NCBI GenBank assembly: GCA_036008465.1
Contig: DASYNP010000165.1
Span: forward strand, 18,794 to 82,793
Source: DASPSM01 sp036008465
GTDB lineage: Bacteria > Planctomycetota > Planctomycetia > Planctomycetales > Planctomycetaceae
Length of the DNA stretch: 64,000 nt
Direction: 5' to 3'
The notes beneath the pieces are model-generated. The model did not search any database and was not told the origin of the DNA. It saw only the letters and a program-made list of their open reading frames with translations. Below are positions 1-7,659 of this stretch, piece by piece (the stretch's first letter is position 1; each line of letters begins with the position of its first letter). Position numbers and translations under genes: made by a program.

Positions 1-412
1 CCAAGGTCGATCATTCGTTGAGCCCTGCTGGAAAAAGTTGCGTCCGGACCGGAAACCAAGACGGCTCGCATTTTTTTCCGTCGCGAGCGCGTCGTCAAGA
101 GACGCGATACGACGTCCCTTCGCGGCGATCATAACTGCGACCCTCCGGAAAATGCTACTTTTTTCCCAAAACGGCCCCTTGCCGAACTCGAGCTCGCCGG
201 GATTTGTGTTCTGCCTCGGCACGCGGGTTGCACTGGTGGTGCGGTCGTCTTCGCTTCGTGCCAAAACTCCGGAGCAATTCACCGTTTCTTAAACGCTCCG
301 ACGAAAATGAAGCAGGCAAATGAGGCTCAAATGAGGGATCGCGTGCGCTTTCGATCCGGTCGGCTTCGAGTGCACAGAGTCTCAGTCGCGACGCTGAAAG
401 AGAAGGCAGATC
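1..412. other. left-edge region without a recognisable gene
   Basis: No open frame here shows a plausible start, a ribosome site or a recognisable family. The frames present are short and Arg/Ser-rich, as expected of GC-rich non-coding DNA. The last 20 bases carry a GAGAAGG ribosome-binding site belonging to the HAD phosphatase gene at 413. The promoter of that gene is presumably here, but no convincing -35/-10 pair was identified. Confidence 0.5.
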
Positions 413-1201
413 ATGACTCGCGGGTTTTTGATCGACATGGATGGGGTCATTTACCGAGGATCGGAATTGATCGCCGGCGCCCAGCGCTTTGTCAACACGC
501 TGCGTCGCTCGGATGTCCCGTTTTTGTTTCTCACGAACAACAGCCAGCGCACCCGTCGCGACGTCGCCACCAAGCTCCGCCGGATGGGCATTCAGGCCGA
601 GGAACAGCACGTCTTCACGTGCGCCATGGCAACCGCCCGGTTCTTGGCCCAGCAAAAACCGAACGGCACCGCATACGTGATTGGCGAAGGGGGCCTGTTG
701 CAGGCGCTCCACACCAACGGCTACTCGGTCGTCGATCATGACCCCGACTACGTGGTCGTGGGTGAGGGGCGCTCGCTCAACTTCGAGATGGTCGAGACGG
801 CCGTCCGCATGATTCAGAAAGGGGCCAAGCTCGTCGCCACGAACCTCGATCCCAATTGCCCCACGCCGCAGGGCATGCGTCCCGGCTGCGGCGCAATCGT
901 CGCCCTCTTGGAGACGGCTACAGGCCGAAAAGCCTTCAGCGTTGGCAAGCCCAGCCCCGTCATGATGCGTGCAGCCCGCAAAGAGCTCGGGCTCTCCGCC
1001 GACGAGACAATCATGATCGGCGACACGATGGAGACCGACATCCTGGGCGGCGTCCAAATGGGCTACGGCACGGTTCTCGTTCTCTCCGGGAGCACGCGCA
1101 AAGAAGACGTCGACAATTACGCCTACCGCCCCGACACGATCGTCGACTCAGTCGCTGACCTGTGCAACGGGCGGTTTTTGACGAACGGCACCGCGGCCTA
1201 A
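413..1201 (+). CDS. HAD-superfamily (class IIA, NagD-like) sugar/nucleotide phosphatase
   Basis: This is a 262-residue cytosolic phosphatase of the HAD-IIA group, which hydrolyses small phosphorylated metabolites such as sugar phosphates or nucleotides. Motif I is near the N-terminus (FLIDMDGVIY; nucleophile D8, acid D10). Motif II is in LTNNSQRTR around residue 43. The Mg-binding motif is GDTMETDILGG near residue 203, and the GKPSP lysine precedes it. Length and motif spacing match the family. The ATG follows GAGAAGG with good spacing. The substrate cannot be told from sequence. It stands alone, 159 bp before a sulfatase gene on the same strand. Confidence 0.9.
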   Translation: MTRGFLIDMDGVIYRGSELIAGAQRFVNTLRRSDVPFLFLTNNSQRTRRDVATKLRRMGIQAEEQHVFTCAMATARFLAQQKPNGTAYVIGEGGLLQALHTNGYSVVDHDPDYVVVGEGRSLNFEMVETAVRMIQKGAKLVATNLDPNCPTPQGMRPGCGAIVALLETATGRKAFSVGKPSPVMMRAARKELGLSADETIMIGDTMETDILGGVQMGYGTVLVLSGSTRKEDVDNYAYRPDTIVDSVADLCNGRFLTNGTAA

Positions 1202-1360
1202 GATTTGACAGCCGCCGGCCGCGCCCCTGTAATGGTCATCGTCGATACCAGCGCCTTGCGGGCTCGCCGCACAGCTGGCGCAAGCGCAAGGCTGCCGCGG
1301 TCTCACTCGCTTTCTTGAGATCACATCTCTCCACAGCGCTTCGGGAAAGGAACACGATCT

Positions 1361-2788
1361 ATGTTCCGAAGTCGAACTGCGTTCCTGGCATTTCTCGCGT
1401 TAGGACTCGTTGAGCCGTCGCTCGCCGCCGATCGGAAGCCGAACATTATCGTGCTCCTCGCCGACGACCTCGGCTATGCTGACGTCGGCTTTCACGGCTG
1501 CAAGGACATTCCCACCCCAAATCTCGACGCGCTCGCCAAGGCGGGCGTCCGCTGCACCAATGGATACGTCTCCGGTCCTTATTGCAGTCCGTCACGCGCC
1601 GGGCTCTTGACCGGTCGCTATCAGCAACGCTTTGGCCACGAATTTAACCCCGGCCCGCGTGGCGAGCCGGGGGGAACCGACACGTCGATCGGTTTGCCGC
1701 TTTCCGAAACGACGTTCGCGGATCGGATGAGAGCGGCCGGATATGCAACCGGCGCCGTCGGAAAATGGCACCTGGGAGTTGCGCCGAAATTTCATCCGCA
1801 GCAACGCGGTTTCGATGAGTATTTCGGATTTCTCGGTGGGGCCCACGTCTACGCGCCCGGCATGGTGAATATCGTGTTCCCTGGCCTGCAGCGCGCTCCC
1901 GCTCGGCGAGTTGCGCCGATCCTTCGCGGCACCGAGGTCGCGCATGAAAAAGAATACCTGACCGACGCGTTCGCACGCGAAGCCATTTCGTTTATCGATC
2001 GACACCAAAAGCAGCCGTTCTTTCTCTATCTCGCGTTCAACGCAGTGCACACGCCGATGAACGCAACGGACGCGCGGCTGAAGAAATTCGACTCGGTTAC
2101 GGATCCGATGCGGCGGACCTATTGCGCGATGACCTTGGCTCTCGACGAGGCGATCGGCAAGGTGATTGCCAAGCTGCGCGATGCCGACCTCGAGCAGGAC
2201 ACACTCATCTTCTTTTGCAGCGACAACGGCGGACCAACCGTGCCCCGCGCCGCGCTCAATTCCTCGCGCAACACGCCGCTGCGAGGCTCAAAGGTCTCGA
2301 CGCTCGAGGGAGGCATCCGCGTGCCGTTTGTCGTCTCGTGGAAAGGCAAACTCCCGGCAGACAAAGTCTACGATCACCCGGTCATCCAGCTCGACTTCTT
2401 GCCCACGGCTCTCGCCGCGGCGGGAATCGAGCGACAGCCCGATTGGAAGCTCGACGGCGTCAATCTGATTCCTTATCTCACCGGGCAAACGGCCGGCGCC
2501 CCGCACGATGCGCTCTACTGGCGATTGGGCCCCCAGATGGCGATTCGCCAAGGAGATTGGAAGCTGGTCAAGTATTCGTATGAGTTCGCCGCCGAAAAGC
2601 CGAGCGCGCCGTCGTCCTTAATCTCGCCGCTGCGTCTCTACAATTTGACTCAAGACATCGGCGAACACAACGACCTCGCGAGCGCCCAACCCGACAAGGT
2701 CGATGAACTCAAAGGCCTCTGGGATCGGTGGGACCAGACTTTAGTTGCCCCGCTCTGGCAACAGCAGTCGAGCGCGCCGCGGGATTAG
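1361..2788 (+). CDS. secreted arylsulfatase-family sulfatase
   Basis: A 475-residue sulfatase of the alkaline-phosphatase superfamily that removes sulfate esters, most likely from sulfated polysaccharides. Residues 1-23 form a signal peptide ending in SLAA, so it should be exported. The metal-binding Asp pair is at residues 35-36 (LLADDLGYADVGFHG). The active-site signature C75-S-P-S-R is followed by AGLLTGRY; Cys75 must be converted to formylglycine for activity. A GKWHLG motif and FFCSDNGGP are further on, as expected. Ribosome site AAAGGA lies 9 bases before the ATG. A SUMF1-domain protein is encoded at 42857, but it lacks the usual FGE cysteine pair, so the maturase is not evident in this window. 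Confidence 0.95.
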   Translation: MFRSRTAFLAFLALGLVEPSLAADRKPNIIVLLADDLGYADVGFHGCKDIPTPNLDALAKAGVRCTNGYVSGPYCSPSRAGLLTGRYQQRFGHEFNPGPRGEPGGTDTSIGLPLSETTFADRMRAAGYATGAVGKWHLGVAPKFHPQQRGFDEYFGFLGGAHVYAPGMVNIVFPGLQRAPARRVAPILRGTEVAHEKEYLTDAFAREAISFIDRHQKQPFFLYLAFNAVHTPMNATDARLKKFDSVTDPMRRTYCAMTLALDEAIGKVIAKLRDADLEQDTLIFFCSDNGGPTVPRAALNSSRNTPLRGSKVSTLEGGIRVPFVVSWKGKLPADKVYDHPVIQLDFLPTALAAAGIERQPDWKLDGVNLIPYLTGQTAGAPHDALYWRLGPQMAIRQGDWKLVKYSYEFAAEKPSAPSSLISPLRLYNLTQDIGEHNDLASAQPDKVDELKGLWDRWDQTLVAPLWQQQSSAPRD

Positions 2789-2804
2789 TCCGTATCAAGT
2801 CCGG

Positions 2805-3578
2805 CTAGTCGCGCTGCTTGCCCGGTGCTGAGCGTGCCCGCTGCCGGGACTGGAACAGCGCGGTCACGTGCAGCATCAGAAAGAGCGGCACGAGAAACGC
2901 CGGAACGAGCACCAGCGGCATCTGGGCCATCGGGGTGGTTGTGATCTCGCCGGCGGCGCCGGTCGCTAAGACCTGGTTGAACGCCCCATTGGCAACGGCC
3001 GCGACGAGATCCAGAATCCCCAGCCAGTTCCAGATCACAAACAGCCGGCCGGACGCGAAACCCGGTCGGTGAGTTACCCCGAGTGCGACCCACGGCGCAG
3101 TCAGTCCAACGGCCATGTCGCCCAACCCGGCTGGCCACGCGAAGGCGCCCGGCAGGACGCCGTACACGGAGAGTGCGATAAACCCGAAGCCGGCAAACCG
3201 CCACGATTGGATGGCTGTCAGCAGTGAAAGATGCCGGGCCGCGAGAAAATCACGGAACGAGACCGACACGAGGAAGGCGACGAGGAACACAACGACCGGC
3301 GCGGCGAAGCCCAGGGCAATCGGCAACGGCGGCGTCCCCGGAGGCCGCACAAACGCGCCCCGCGCGCCCAGCACAACAACGACCGTCATCCACACGGCGA
3401 GCGCAACGACAACCAGCGCTCCGAGTAAACCGGTGTCCGCCTTTGCGGCCCGGCCGCCCGCCAATGCGAGCCCGCCGAGGTCGCTCTCGCGCGGCGGCCG
3501 CGGGCTGTCGAACGCGCGGCGTGACATTCCGGTTCGGTCCTGATTCTTCGTATTCGACTTTTGCAGCGATTCAACCAC
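2805..3578 (-). CDS. multi-pass membrane protein paired with a MarR regulator
   Basis: An integral membrane protein of about 257 residues with roughly six hydrophobic segments, no recognised family and no catalytic motif. A conserved-looking loop AFAWPAGLGDMAVG lies between segments. The frame is open upstream to 3641, but the GTG at 3578 has an AGAGAGG ribosome site six bases upstream and lies just after a palindrome resembling the MarR operator, so it is preferred. An ATG at 3527 is the alternative. The gene is directly downstream of marR on the same strand and is probably its regulatory target, perhaps as a small-molecule transporter or tolerance protein. That role is inferred from context only. 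Confidence 0.75.
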   Translation of the reverse strand: MVESLQKSNTKNQDRTGMSRRAFDSPRPPRESDLGGLALAGGRAAKADTGLLGALVVVALAVWMTVVVVLGARGAFVRPPGTPPLPIALGFAAPVVVFLVAFLVSVSFRDFLAARHLSLLTAIQSWRFAGFGFIALSVYGVLPGAFAWPAGLGDMAVGLTAPWVALGVTHRPGFASGRLFVIWNWLGILDLVAAVANGAFNQVLATGAAGEITTTPMAQMPLVLVPAFLVPLFLMLHVTALFQSRQRARSAPGKQRD

Positions 3579-3607
3579 GGCACACCTCTCTTCAAGAATC
3601 ACTCTAT

Positions 3608-3619
3608 TTGCATATACAA
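3608..3619. promoter_or_regulatory. probable MarR operator, second copy
   Basis: TTGCATATACAA differs by one base from the perfect palindrome TTGTATATACAA found 0.5 kb away upstream of the marR gene. It lies between the marR stop codon (3638) and the chosen start of the membrane-protein gene (3578), the position expected for an operator controlling that gene. The match extends outward in both copies as TATTTG...ATATACAAC. Confidence 0.55.
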
Positions 3620-3637
3620 CTACAAGAGGAAAAAAAT

Positions 3638-4090
3638 TCAAAAAGCGGCCTGCCTCCCAAGTCTCTCCGTCGTCTTGGCAAGCAGTCTCGCCCCATCCTG
3701 GCCCAAGAGATCCCGCGTCCGACGCTGGGCTTGCTCCCAGGCCGGAATGGCCTGCTCAAGGAGGCGGGAACCACGTGCGGTAAGGCGCAACGACTGCATC
3801 CGGCCATCCTCGCCGGGGACGGCCTCCAGCCAACCCTTGGCTCTCAATCGTTCCGCGTTGCGACTCAGGGTAGACACGTCCATGTGAAGAATCTCGCACA
3901 CCTTTTGAGGACGAGCCAGACCGAGCTTGGCCGCCGCCACCAGGACGTTGAACTGACTCGCTTTGAGTCCCAGAGGTCGCAGTGCCTCGTCGTAGATGCT
4001 GGTCACGATGCGATTGAGCATCCGCACCCGCAGGGCGATACAGTCGCGAGCCACGGTGTCGATGTCCCGGTTGTGCTTGTCGTCTGCCAC
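3638..4090 (-). CDS. MarR-family transcriptional regulator
   Basis: A winged-helix regulator of about 150 residues. The sequence follows the MarR pattern: N-terminal dimerisation helix, helix-turn-helix (LKASQFNVLVAAAKLG, then VCEILHMDVSTLSRNAERL), and a wing ending in LTARGSRLLEQA. The frame is open to 4135, but the upstream extension covers a perfect 12-bp palindrome that looks like the operator. The GTG at 4090, with an AGAGGTGA ribosome site, is therefore the better start. It is followed by the membrane-protein gene, with a second operator copy between them, suggesting autoregulation and control of that gene. The ligand is unknown. Confidence 0.88.
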   Translation of the reverse strand: MADDKHNRDIDTVARDCIALRVRMLNRIVTSIYDEALRPLGLKASQFNVLVAAAKLGLARPQKVCEILHMDVSTLSRNAERLRAKGWLEAVPGEDGRMQSLRLTARGSRLLEQAIPAWEQAQRRTRDLLGQDGARLLAKTTERLGRQAAF

Positions 4091-4107
4091 TCTCACCTCT
4101 AAAGTAT

Positions 4108-4119
4108 TTGTATATACAA
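4108..4119. promoter_or_regulatory. probable MarR operator, perfect palindrome
   Basis: TTGTATATACAA is a perfect 12-bp inverted repeat in an otherwise GC-rich neighbourhood, 18 bp upstream of the proposed marR start. Its AT-rich core could overlap a -10 element. A one-mismatch copy lies at 3608. Short AT-rich palindromes in this position are typical of MarR-family autoregulatory sites. Confidence 0.6.
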
Positions 4120-4244
4120 CAAGTCGAGCAGTCAAGCCCTGATTTCTTGCATTTTTTGTCGCCGCGAACGGTCGGATTTTAGAATGGGGCCGGGCCCTTA
4201 CTGTCGGGCCCTAACGACGCACATCGCAATCAGGAGATCCCGAG

Positions 4245-4493
4245 TTGTCGACTTCGCTGGACGCGTTGATCCTTGATCTCCTGGAATGGATCGGCCCCGA
4301 GCCGAAGCCGTATGAAGAGGTCATGGACGCTTGGCGCACGTCGTGTCCGCGGCTGACCGTGTGGGAGGGCGCCAACGATCGCGGCCTCGTCGAGCGCCGG
4401 TATGCTGACGGTCACGGAGCCTATGTCTGTCTGCGGCCCTCGGTCGCGACTTCCTGGTCGCGCGACGCGCTAAAAGTGCTATTTCGGCTCTGA
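4245..4493 (+). CDS. small conserved protein of unknown function
   Basis: An 82-residue acidic, Trp-rich soluble protein (WIGPEPKPYEEVMDAWRTSC, then LTVWEGANDRGLVERR). It resembles a small family known only as hypothetical proteins; this is recognition from memory and no function is known. The start is TTG at 4245, preceded by AGGAG eight bases upstream. Its 3' end overlaps the convergent VOC gene by 15 bp. No membrane segment or catalytic motif is visible. Confidence 0.65.
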   Translation: MSTSLDALILDLLEWIGPEPKPYEEVMDAWRTSCPRLTVWEGANDRGLVERRYADGHGAYVCLRPSVATSWSRDALKVLFRL

Positions 4494-4817
4494 AGCTGGG
4501 CCGAGGTTAAAGGTGAACCCGTAGGGGTCCCTGATGTAGCAGCGAGGAAGGGCCGGATCCTCCTCGACGATCGTGCAACCGGCCGCCAGCAGTCGGTGTT
4601 TGGCCGCTTCGACATCGGGAGCAAGCAACTCGAAGACGGGGGGATGTGGCTTCCCTCTTTCGATATACAGCCGGAAGGCCCCGGTCTCAAAGCCGACCAT
4701 CGTCGCATCTTGGTAGGCGATCGGCAGGCCGAGCACCGACCCATAAAACGAGACCGCTTCGGACGACCTGTCGGTGCGAAGGATGACTTCGCGCGTGGAT
4801 TGAAAAGAGCCGCTCAT
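4479..4817 (-). CDS. VOC-family (glyoxalase/bleomycin-resistance fold) protein
   Basis: A 112-residue single VOC module. The first beta-alpha-beta half starts STREVILRTDRSSEAVSFYG and contains VLGLPIAYQD. The second half ends in RCYIRDPYGFTFNLGP, the usual C-terminal VOC signature. Family members are metal-dependent lyases, dioxygenases or drug-binding proteins, and the substrate here cannot be assigned. The upstream frame is open to 4895, but the ATG at 4817 begins directly at the domain and has AGGTAG upstream. The gene is convergent with, and slightly overlaps, the small gene ending at 4493. Confidence 0.85.
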   Translation of the reverse strand: MSGSFQSTREVILRTDRSSEAVSFYGSVLGLPIAYQDATMVGFETGAFRLYIERGKPHPPVFELLAPDVEAAKHRLLAAGCTIVEEDPALPRCYIRDPYGFTFNLGPASEPK

Positions 4818-5053
4818 GGGTGTTCTACCTGAAGTTGGCGTCTGAGTCGTTTCGTGCATGCAACGTGCCAGCATTAGTGCAATGCGGCGGGCCACGGGTC
4901 AATGGCCGGCTCCTTTTGGATCGGCAGGGGTGCCTCAATCAGTGTCCAAAAGCGAAAAGTCGCCGCGGAATCTTCATATTGATTTCGATCATTATGAGTA
5001 CAATCGGCGGACGACTTGATGGCGTCAAACTCGTGCGTCCATCTCACCACTGA

Positions 5054-7369
5054 GTGACGATGAAGGTCGTTTGCCCCAATTGCTTCGCGGACGTTCCACG
5101 GCCGGAGGATGCGGTCGCGGACTCACATTGCCCCTCGTGCGGCTGCCCGCTGCGATTCGATCGTCAGGCGGCAATCACGGTCGTCTCATCGCTCGAAACC
5201 TTTGATCGAGGCGATGCCGAACTTGCTTCTGGACCGCGGCAGATCGGCCGTTTCCAGTTGATTGACCGGATCGGTCGCGGCGGATTCGGCTCCGTTTATC
5301 GTTCGTTCGATTCCGAGCTCAAGCGGTTCGTCGCAGTCAAGATCCCGCGTGCCGACAAATTCGACTCGCCGGCGCAGATCGAGCGCTTCGCCCGCGAGGC
5401 TCGCAACGCTTCGCATCTGCAACATCCGGGGATCGTCTCGATCTTCGACATCGGAGTCGACGAAGGGATCACCTACATCGTCTCTGAGTACGTCGAGGGA
5501 AAGTCGCTCGACGTCCTGTTGGCGCAGCGCCGCTTTTCGTTCATTGAAACGGTCGAGTTGATCGCCAAAGTGGCGGACTCGCTCGACCATGCCCACCAGC
5601 GCGGCGTCATTCACCGGGACGTGAAGCCGTCGAACATCATGATCGACCAACGGGGCGAGCCGCGAATTCTCGATTTTGGCCTGGCCCTCCGGACGCAGAC
5701 GGACGTCACGTTGACCATCGACGGCCAGATTCTGGGCACGCCCGCCTACCTCAGTCCGGAACAGGCGCTCGGCAAGCCTCACGACGTCGATCACCGGTGC
5801 GATATTTACGGCCTGGGAATCGTCCTATTTGAGATGCTGACCGGAGAGCGGCCGTTTCACGGCAACCTGCAGATGGTCATCCACCAGGCGGCAACCGAAG
5901 ATCCGCGCAATCCGCGGAGCCTGAATAACTTCATTCCACCCGACCTCGAAACGATCTGTCTGCGGGCGATCGAGAAAGAGCCGCATCGCCGCTACCAAAG
6001 CGCGCGCGAGATGGCAGATGATCTTAGGCGGTGGCGTCGCTCGGAGCCGATCAAGGCCCGACGGACGACACTGTTCGGCCGTGCGGCTCGTTGGTGCCGC
6101 CGAAATCGTGCTTTGGCGGCGAGCTTGACGGTGCTCTTCCTGTTTCTTTCGATCGCCGCAGGCGTGTCGACCTGGGCCGCCTTTTCGTTCAGATCGCTCG
6201 GCCGAGCGGAGCGCGAGGCGCGAGCAGCGGCGGAGCGCAACCTGGAATCGGCTCACCGTGCCGTCGACGACTATTACACCACCGTCAGCGAAAGCCGGTT
6301 GCTCGACGAGCCCGGACTGCAGCCTCTGCGCCGAGACTTGTTGGCGACGGCGATCAAATACTATGGGAACTTTCTCGACCAAAATCGGGATAACTCGCAG
6401 CTCTTGGCCGAGGTCGGGGCGACGCATCTGCGTCTTTCGAAGCTACATTTCATTAACGGGCAGCCCGACTTGGGAGTGGACGTCCTCGAGAAAGGACTCG
6501 ATCTCCTCGATAGCCTCATGGTGCGAAACCCGTCTTTTGAAGAACTCGAGCCGCTGAGTGTCGGACTCTACCGCTATCCGCGGTATCTGCTGCGAAAACC
6601 GATGCCGGCGGCCGATCCGCAGCGTATGAAGCGACAGGTGAATCGCGAAGTCGAATTCTGGGATCGTCTCGCGAAAACTTACCCGCAAGTCGATGCTTTT
6701 CGTCTCGATCTGGCCGGCAGCATTTACACCCTGTCGACGCTAGAACGCGGCACCGGGGACTTGGATCGGTCTGTCAAAACGGCACAGCGGTCTGTCGATC
6801 TGTTTACAGCACTGGTGAAGCAGGATCCCAATCGGGCGGACTATCGGCGCGAAGCGTCCTACGTGCTTGGGGCGGTTGGAATTACTCACATCCTTCGGGG
6901 CGATCTTACAACCGGGATCGCCTGGCAGGAACGCGCGCTCGAACTCGATCCGAATAACACGCGTCCGCTCAACACGATCGCCTGGAACCTTGCGACCTAC
7001 CCGGATCCGAAGCAGCGCGACTTGCCAAAAGCCATTGCAGTCGCGAAGAAGGCCGTCGCGGCGGAACCGCGCAACTCGAATTATTGGAACACGCTCGGCG
7101 TAGCCTACTATCGTGCCGGGCAATATGCGGAGGCGCTCCCGGCCTTCGATAAGTCGATGATGTTAAGCCACGGAGGGGACGGATTCGACTGGTTTTATGT
7201 GGCAATGGCGCACTGGAAGCTGCATAATCCTGAAAAAGCGATTGACTACCTGCGAAAAGCTCAAGAGTGGAGACGCACCGAGCACGTAGCGGCCAAGGAC
7301 TTATTGGGAATCGACGAAGAAGCGCAACAACTGATCGCCACGAGCACGACGCAGAAAACACCTCCATGA
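5054..7369 (+). CDS. zinc-ribbon Ser/Thr protein kinase with TPR repeats
   Basis: A 771-residue membrane-anchored Hanks-type kinase. Residues 7-31 hold a zinc ribbon (CPNC, then CPSC). The kinase domain spans about 66-330, with glycine loop GRGGFG, Lys96 in VAVKIP, catalytic HRDVKPSN (D189), DFG at 207-209 and GTPAYLSPEQ, so all catalytic residues are present. A hydrophobic segment at about 353-378 is the membrane anchor. The C-terminal 390 residues contain helical repeats, clear TPRs from about 590 (ALELDPNNTRPLNTIAWNLA). It starts at GTG 5054 (or ATG 5060). It ends 59 bp before the basic-peptide gene and may be co-transcribed with the peptide-maturation genes. Confidence 0.93.
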   Translation: MTMKVVCPNCFADVPRPEDAVADSHCPSCGCPLRFDRQAAITVVSSLETFDRGDAELASGPRQIGRFQLIDRIGRGGFGSVYRSFDSELKRFVAVKIPRADKFDSPAQIERFAREARNASHLQHPGIVSIFDIGVDEGITYIVSEYVEGKSLDVLLAQRRFSFIETVELIAKVADSLDHAHQRGVIHRDVKPSNIMIDQRGEPRILDFGLALRTQTDVTLTIDGQILGTPAYLSPEQALGKPHDVDHRCDIYGLGIVLFEMLTGERPFHGNLQMVIHQAATEDPRNPRSLNNFIPPDLETICLRAIEKEPHRRYQSAREMADDLRRWRRSEPIKARRTTLFGRAARWCRRNRALAASLTVLFLFLSIAAGVSTWAAFSFRSLGRAEREARAAAERNLESAHRAVDDYYTTVSESRLLDEPGLQPLRRDLLATAIKYYGNFLDQNRDNSQLLAEVGATHLRLSKLHFINGQPDLGVDVLEKGLDLLDSLMVRNPSFEELEPLSVGLYRYPRYLLRKPMPAADPQRMKRQVNREVEFWDRLAKTYPQVDAFRLDLAGSIYTLSTLERGTGDLDRSVKTAQRSVDLFTALVKQDPNRADYRREASYVLGAVGITHILRGDLTTGIAWQERALELDPNNTRPLNTIAWNLATYPDPKQRDLPKAIAVAKKAVAAEPRNSNYWNTLGVAYYRAGQYAEALPAFDKSMMLSHGGDGFDWFYVAMAHWKLHNPEKAIDYLRKAQEWRRTEHVAAKDLLGIDEEAQQLIATSTTQKTPP

Positions 7370-7428
7370 GTGCGAAAAGAATGGAAAGTCAACTCCCCAG
7401 ATAGACAACCTTTGAAAGGCCCCACGAC

Positions 7429-7653
7429 ATGGCGAAGCGCAAGAAACCGACGAAGAAAGCTCCTCCTGGCGAGACAATTACGATCATGGTTCCGCAGGAA
7501 TGGGCCTCCTACGACAAAAAGATCATCCAAGGAATCATTGAAGCCACCCTCGGCAAGGGGCCGAAATTCGGCATCAGCAAAGTCATCGTGCAGTCTGCAA
7601 GCGAGGCCCTCGGCGCGGTGAGCCCAAAGGGGGTCTGGGATAAGCTCTGCTAA
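7429..7653 (+). CDS. 74-residue basic peptide, candidate RiPP precursor
   Basis: A small protein that fits no family I recognise. The first ten residues are Lys/Arg-rich (MAKRKKPTKK). A mixed hydrophobic middle follows (ITIMVPQEW, KIIQGIIEATLG, ISKVIVQSASEALG), and the tail is KGVWDKLC with the only Cys at the very end. There is no signal peptide. The ATG is preceded by GAAAGG at nine bases. The radical SAM/SPASM gene starts only 6 bp after its stop, so the two are almost certainly translated together. This arrangement, plus two aromatic-Asp-Lys triplets (Y28-D-K, W70-D-K), makes it a plausible substrate of that enzyme. A small regulatory partner is the alternative. Confidence 0.7.
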   Translation: MAKRKKPTKKAPPGETITIMVPQEWASYDKKIIQGIIEATLGKGPKFGISKVIVQSASEALGAVSPKGVWDKLC

Positions 7654-7659
7654 CCGCTG

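Noticed and set aside
155..1057. 300-residue leftward reading frame overlapping the HAD phosphatase gene
   Set aside because: It is antisense to a clear family member and its translation has no motif; open antisense frames are common in GC-rich coding DNA.
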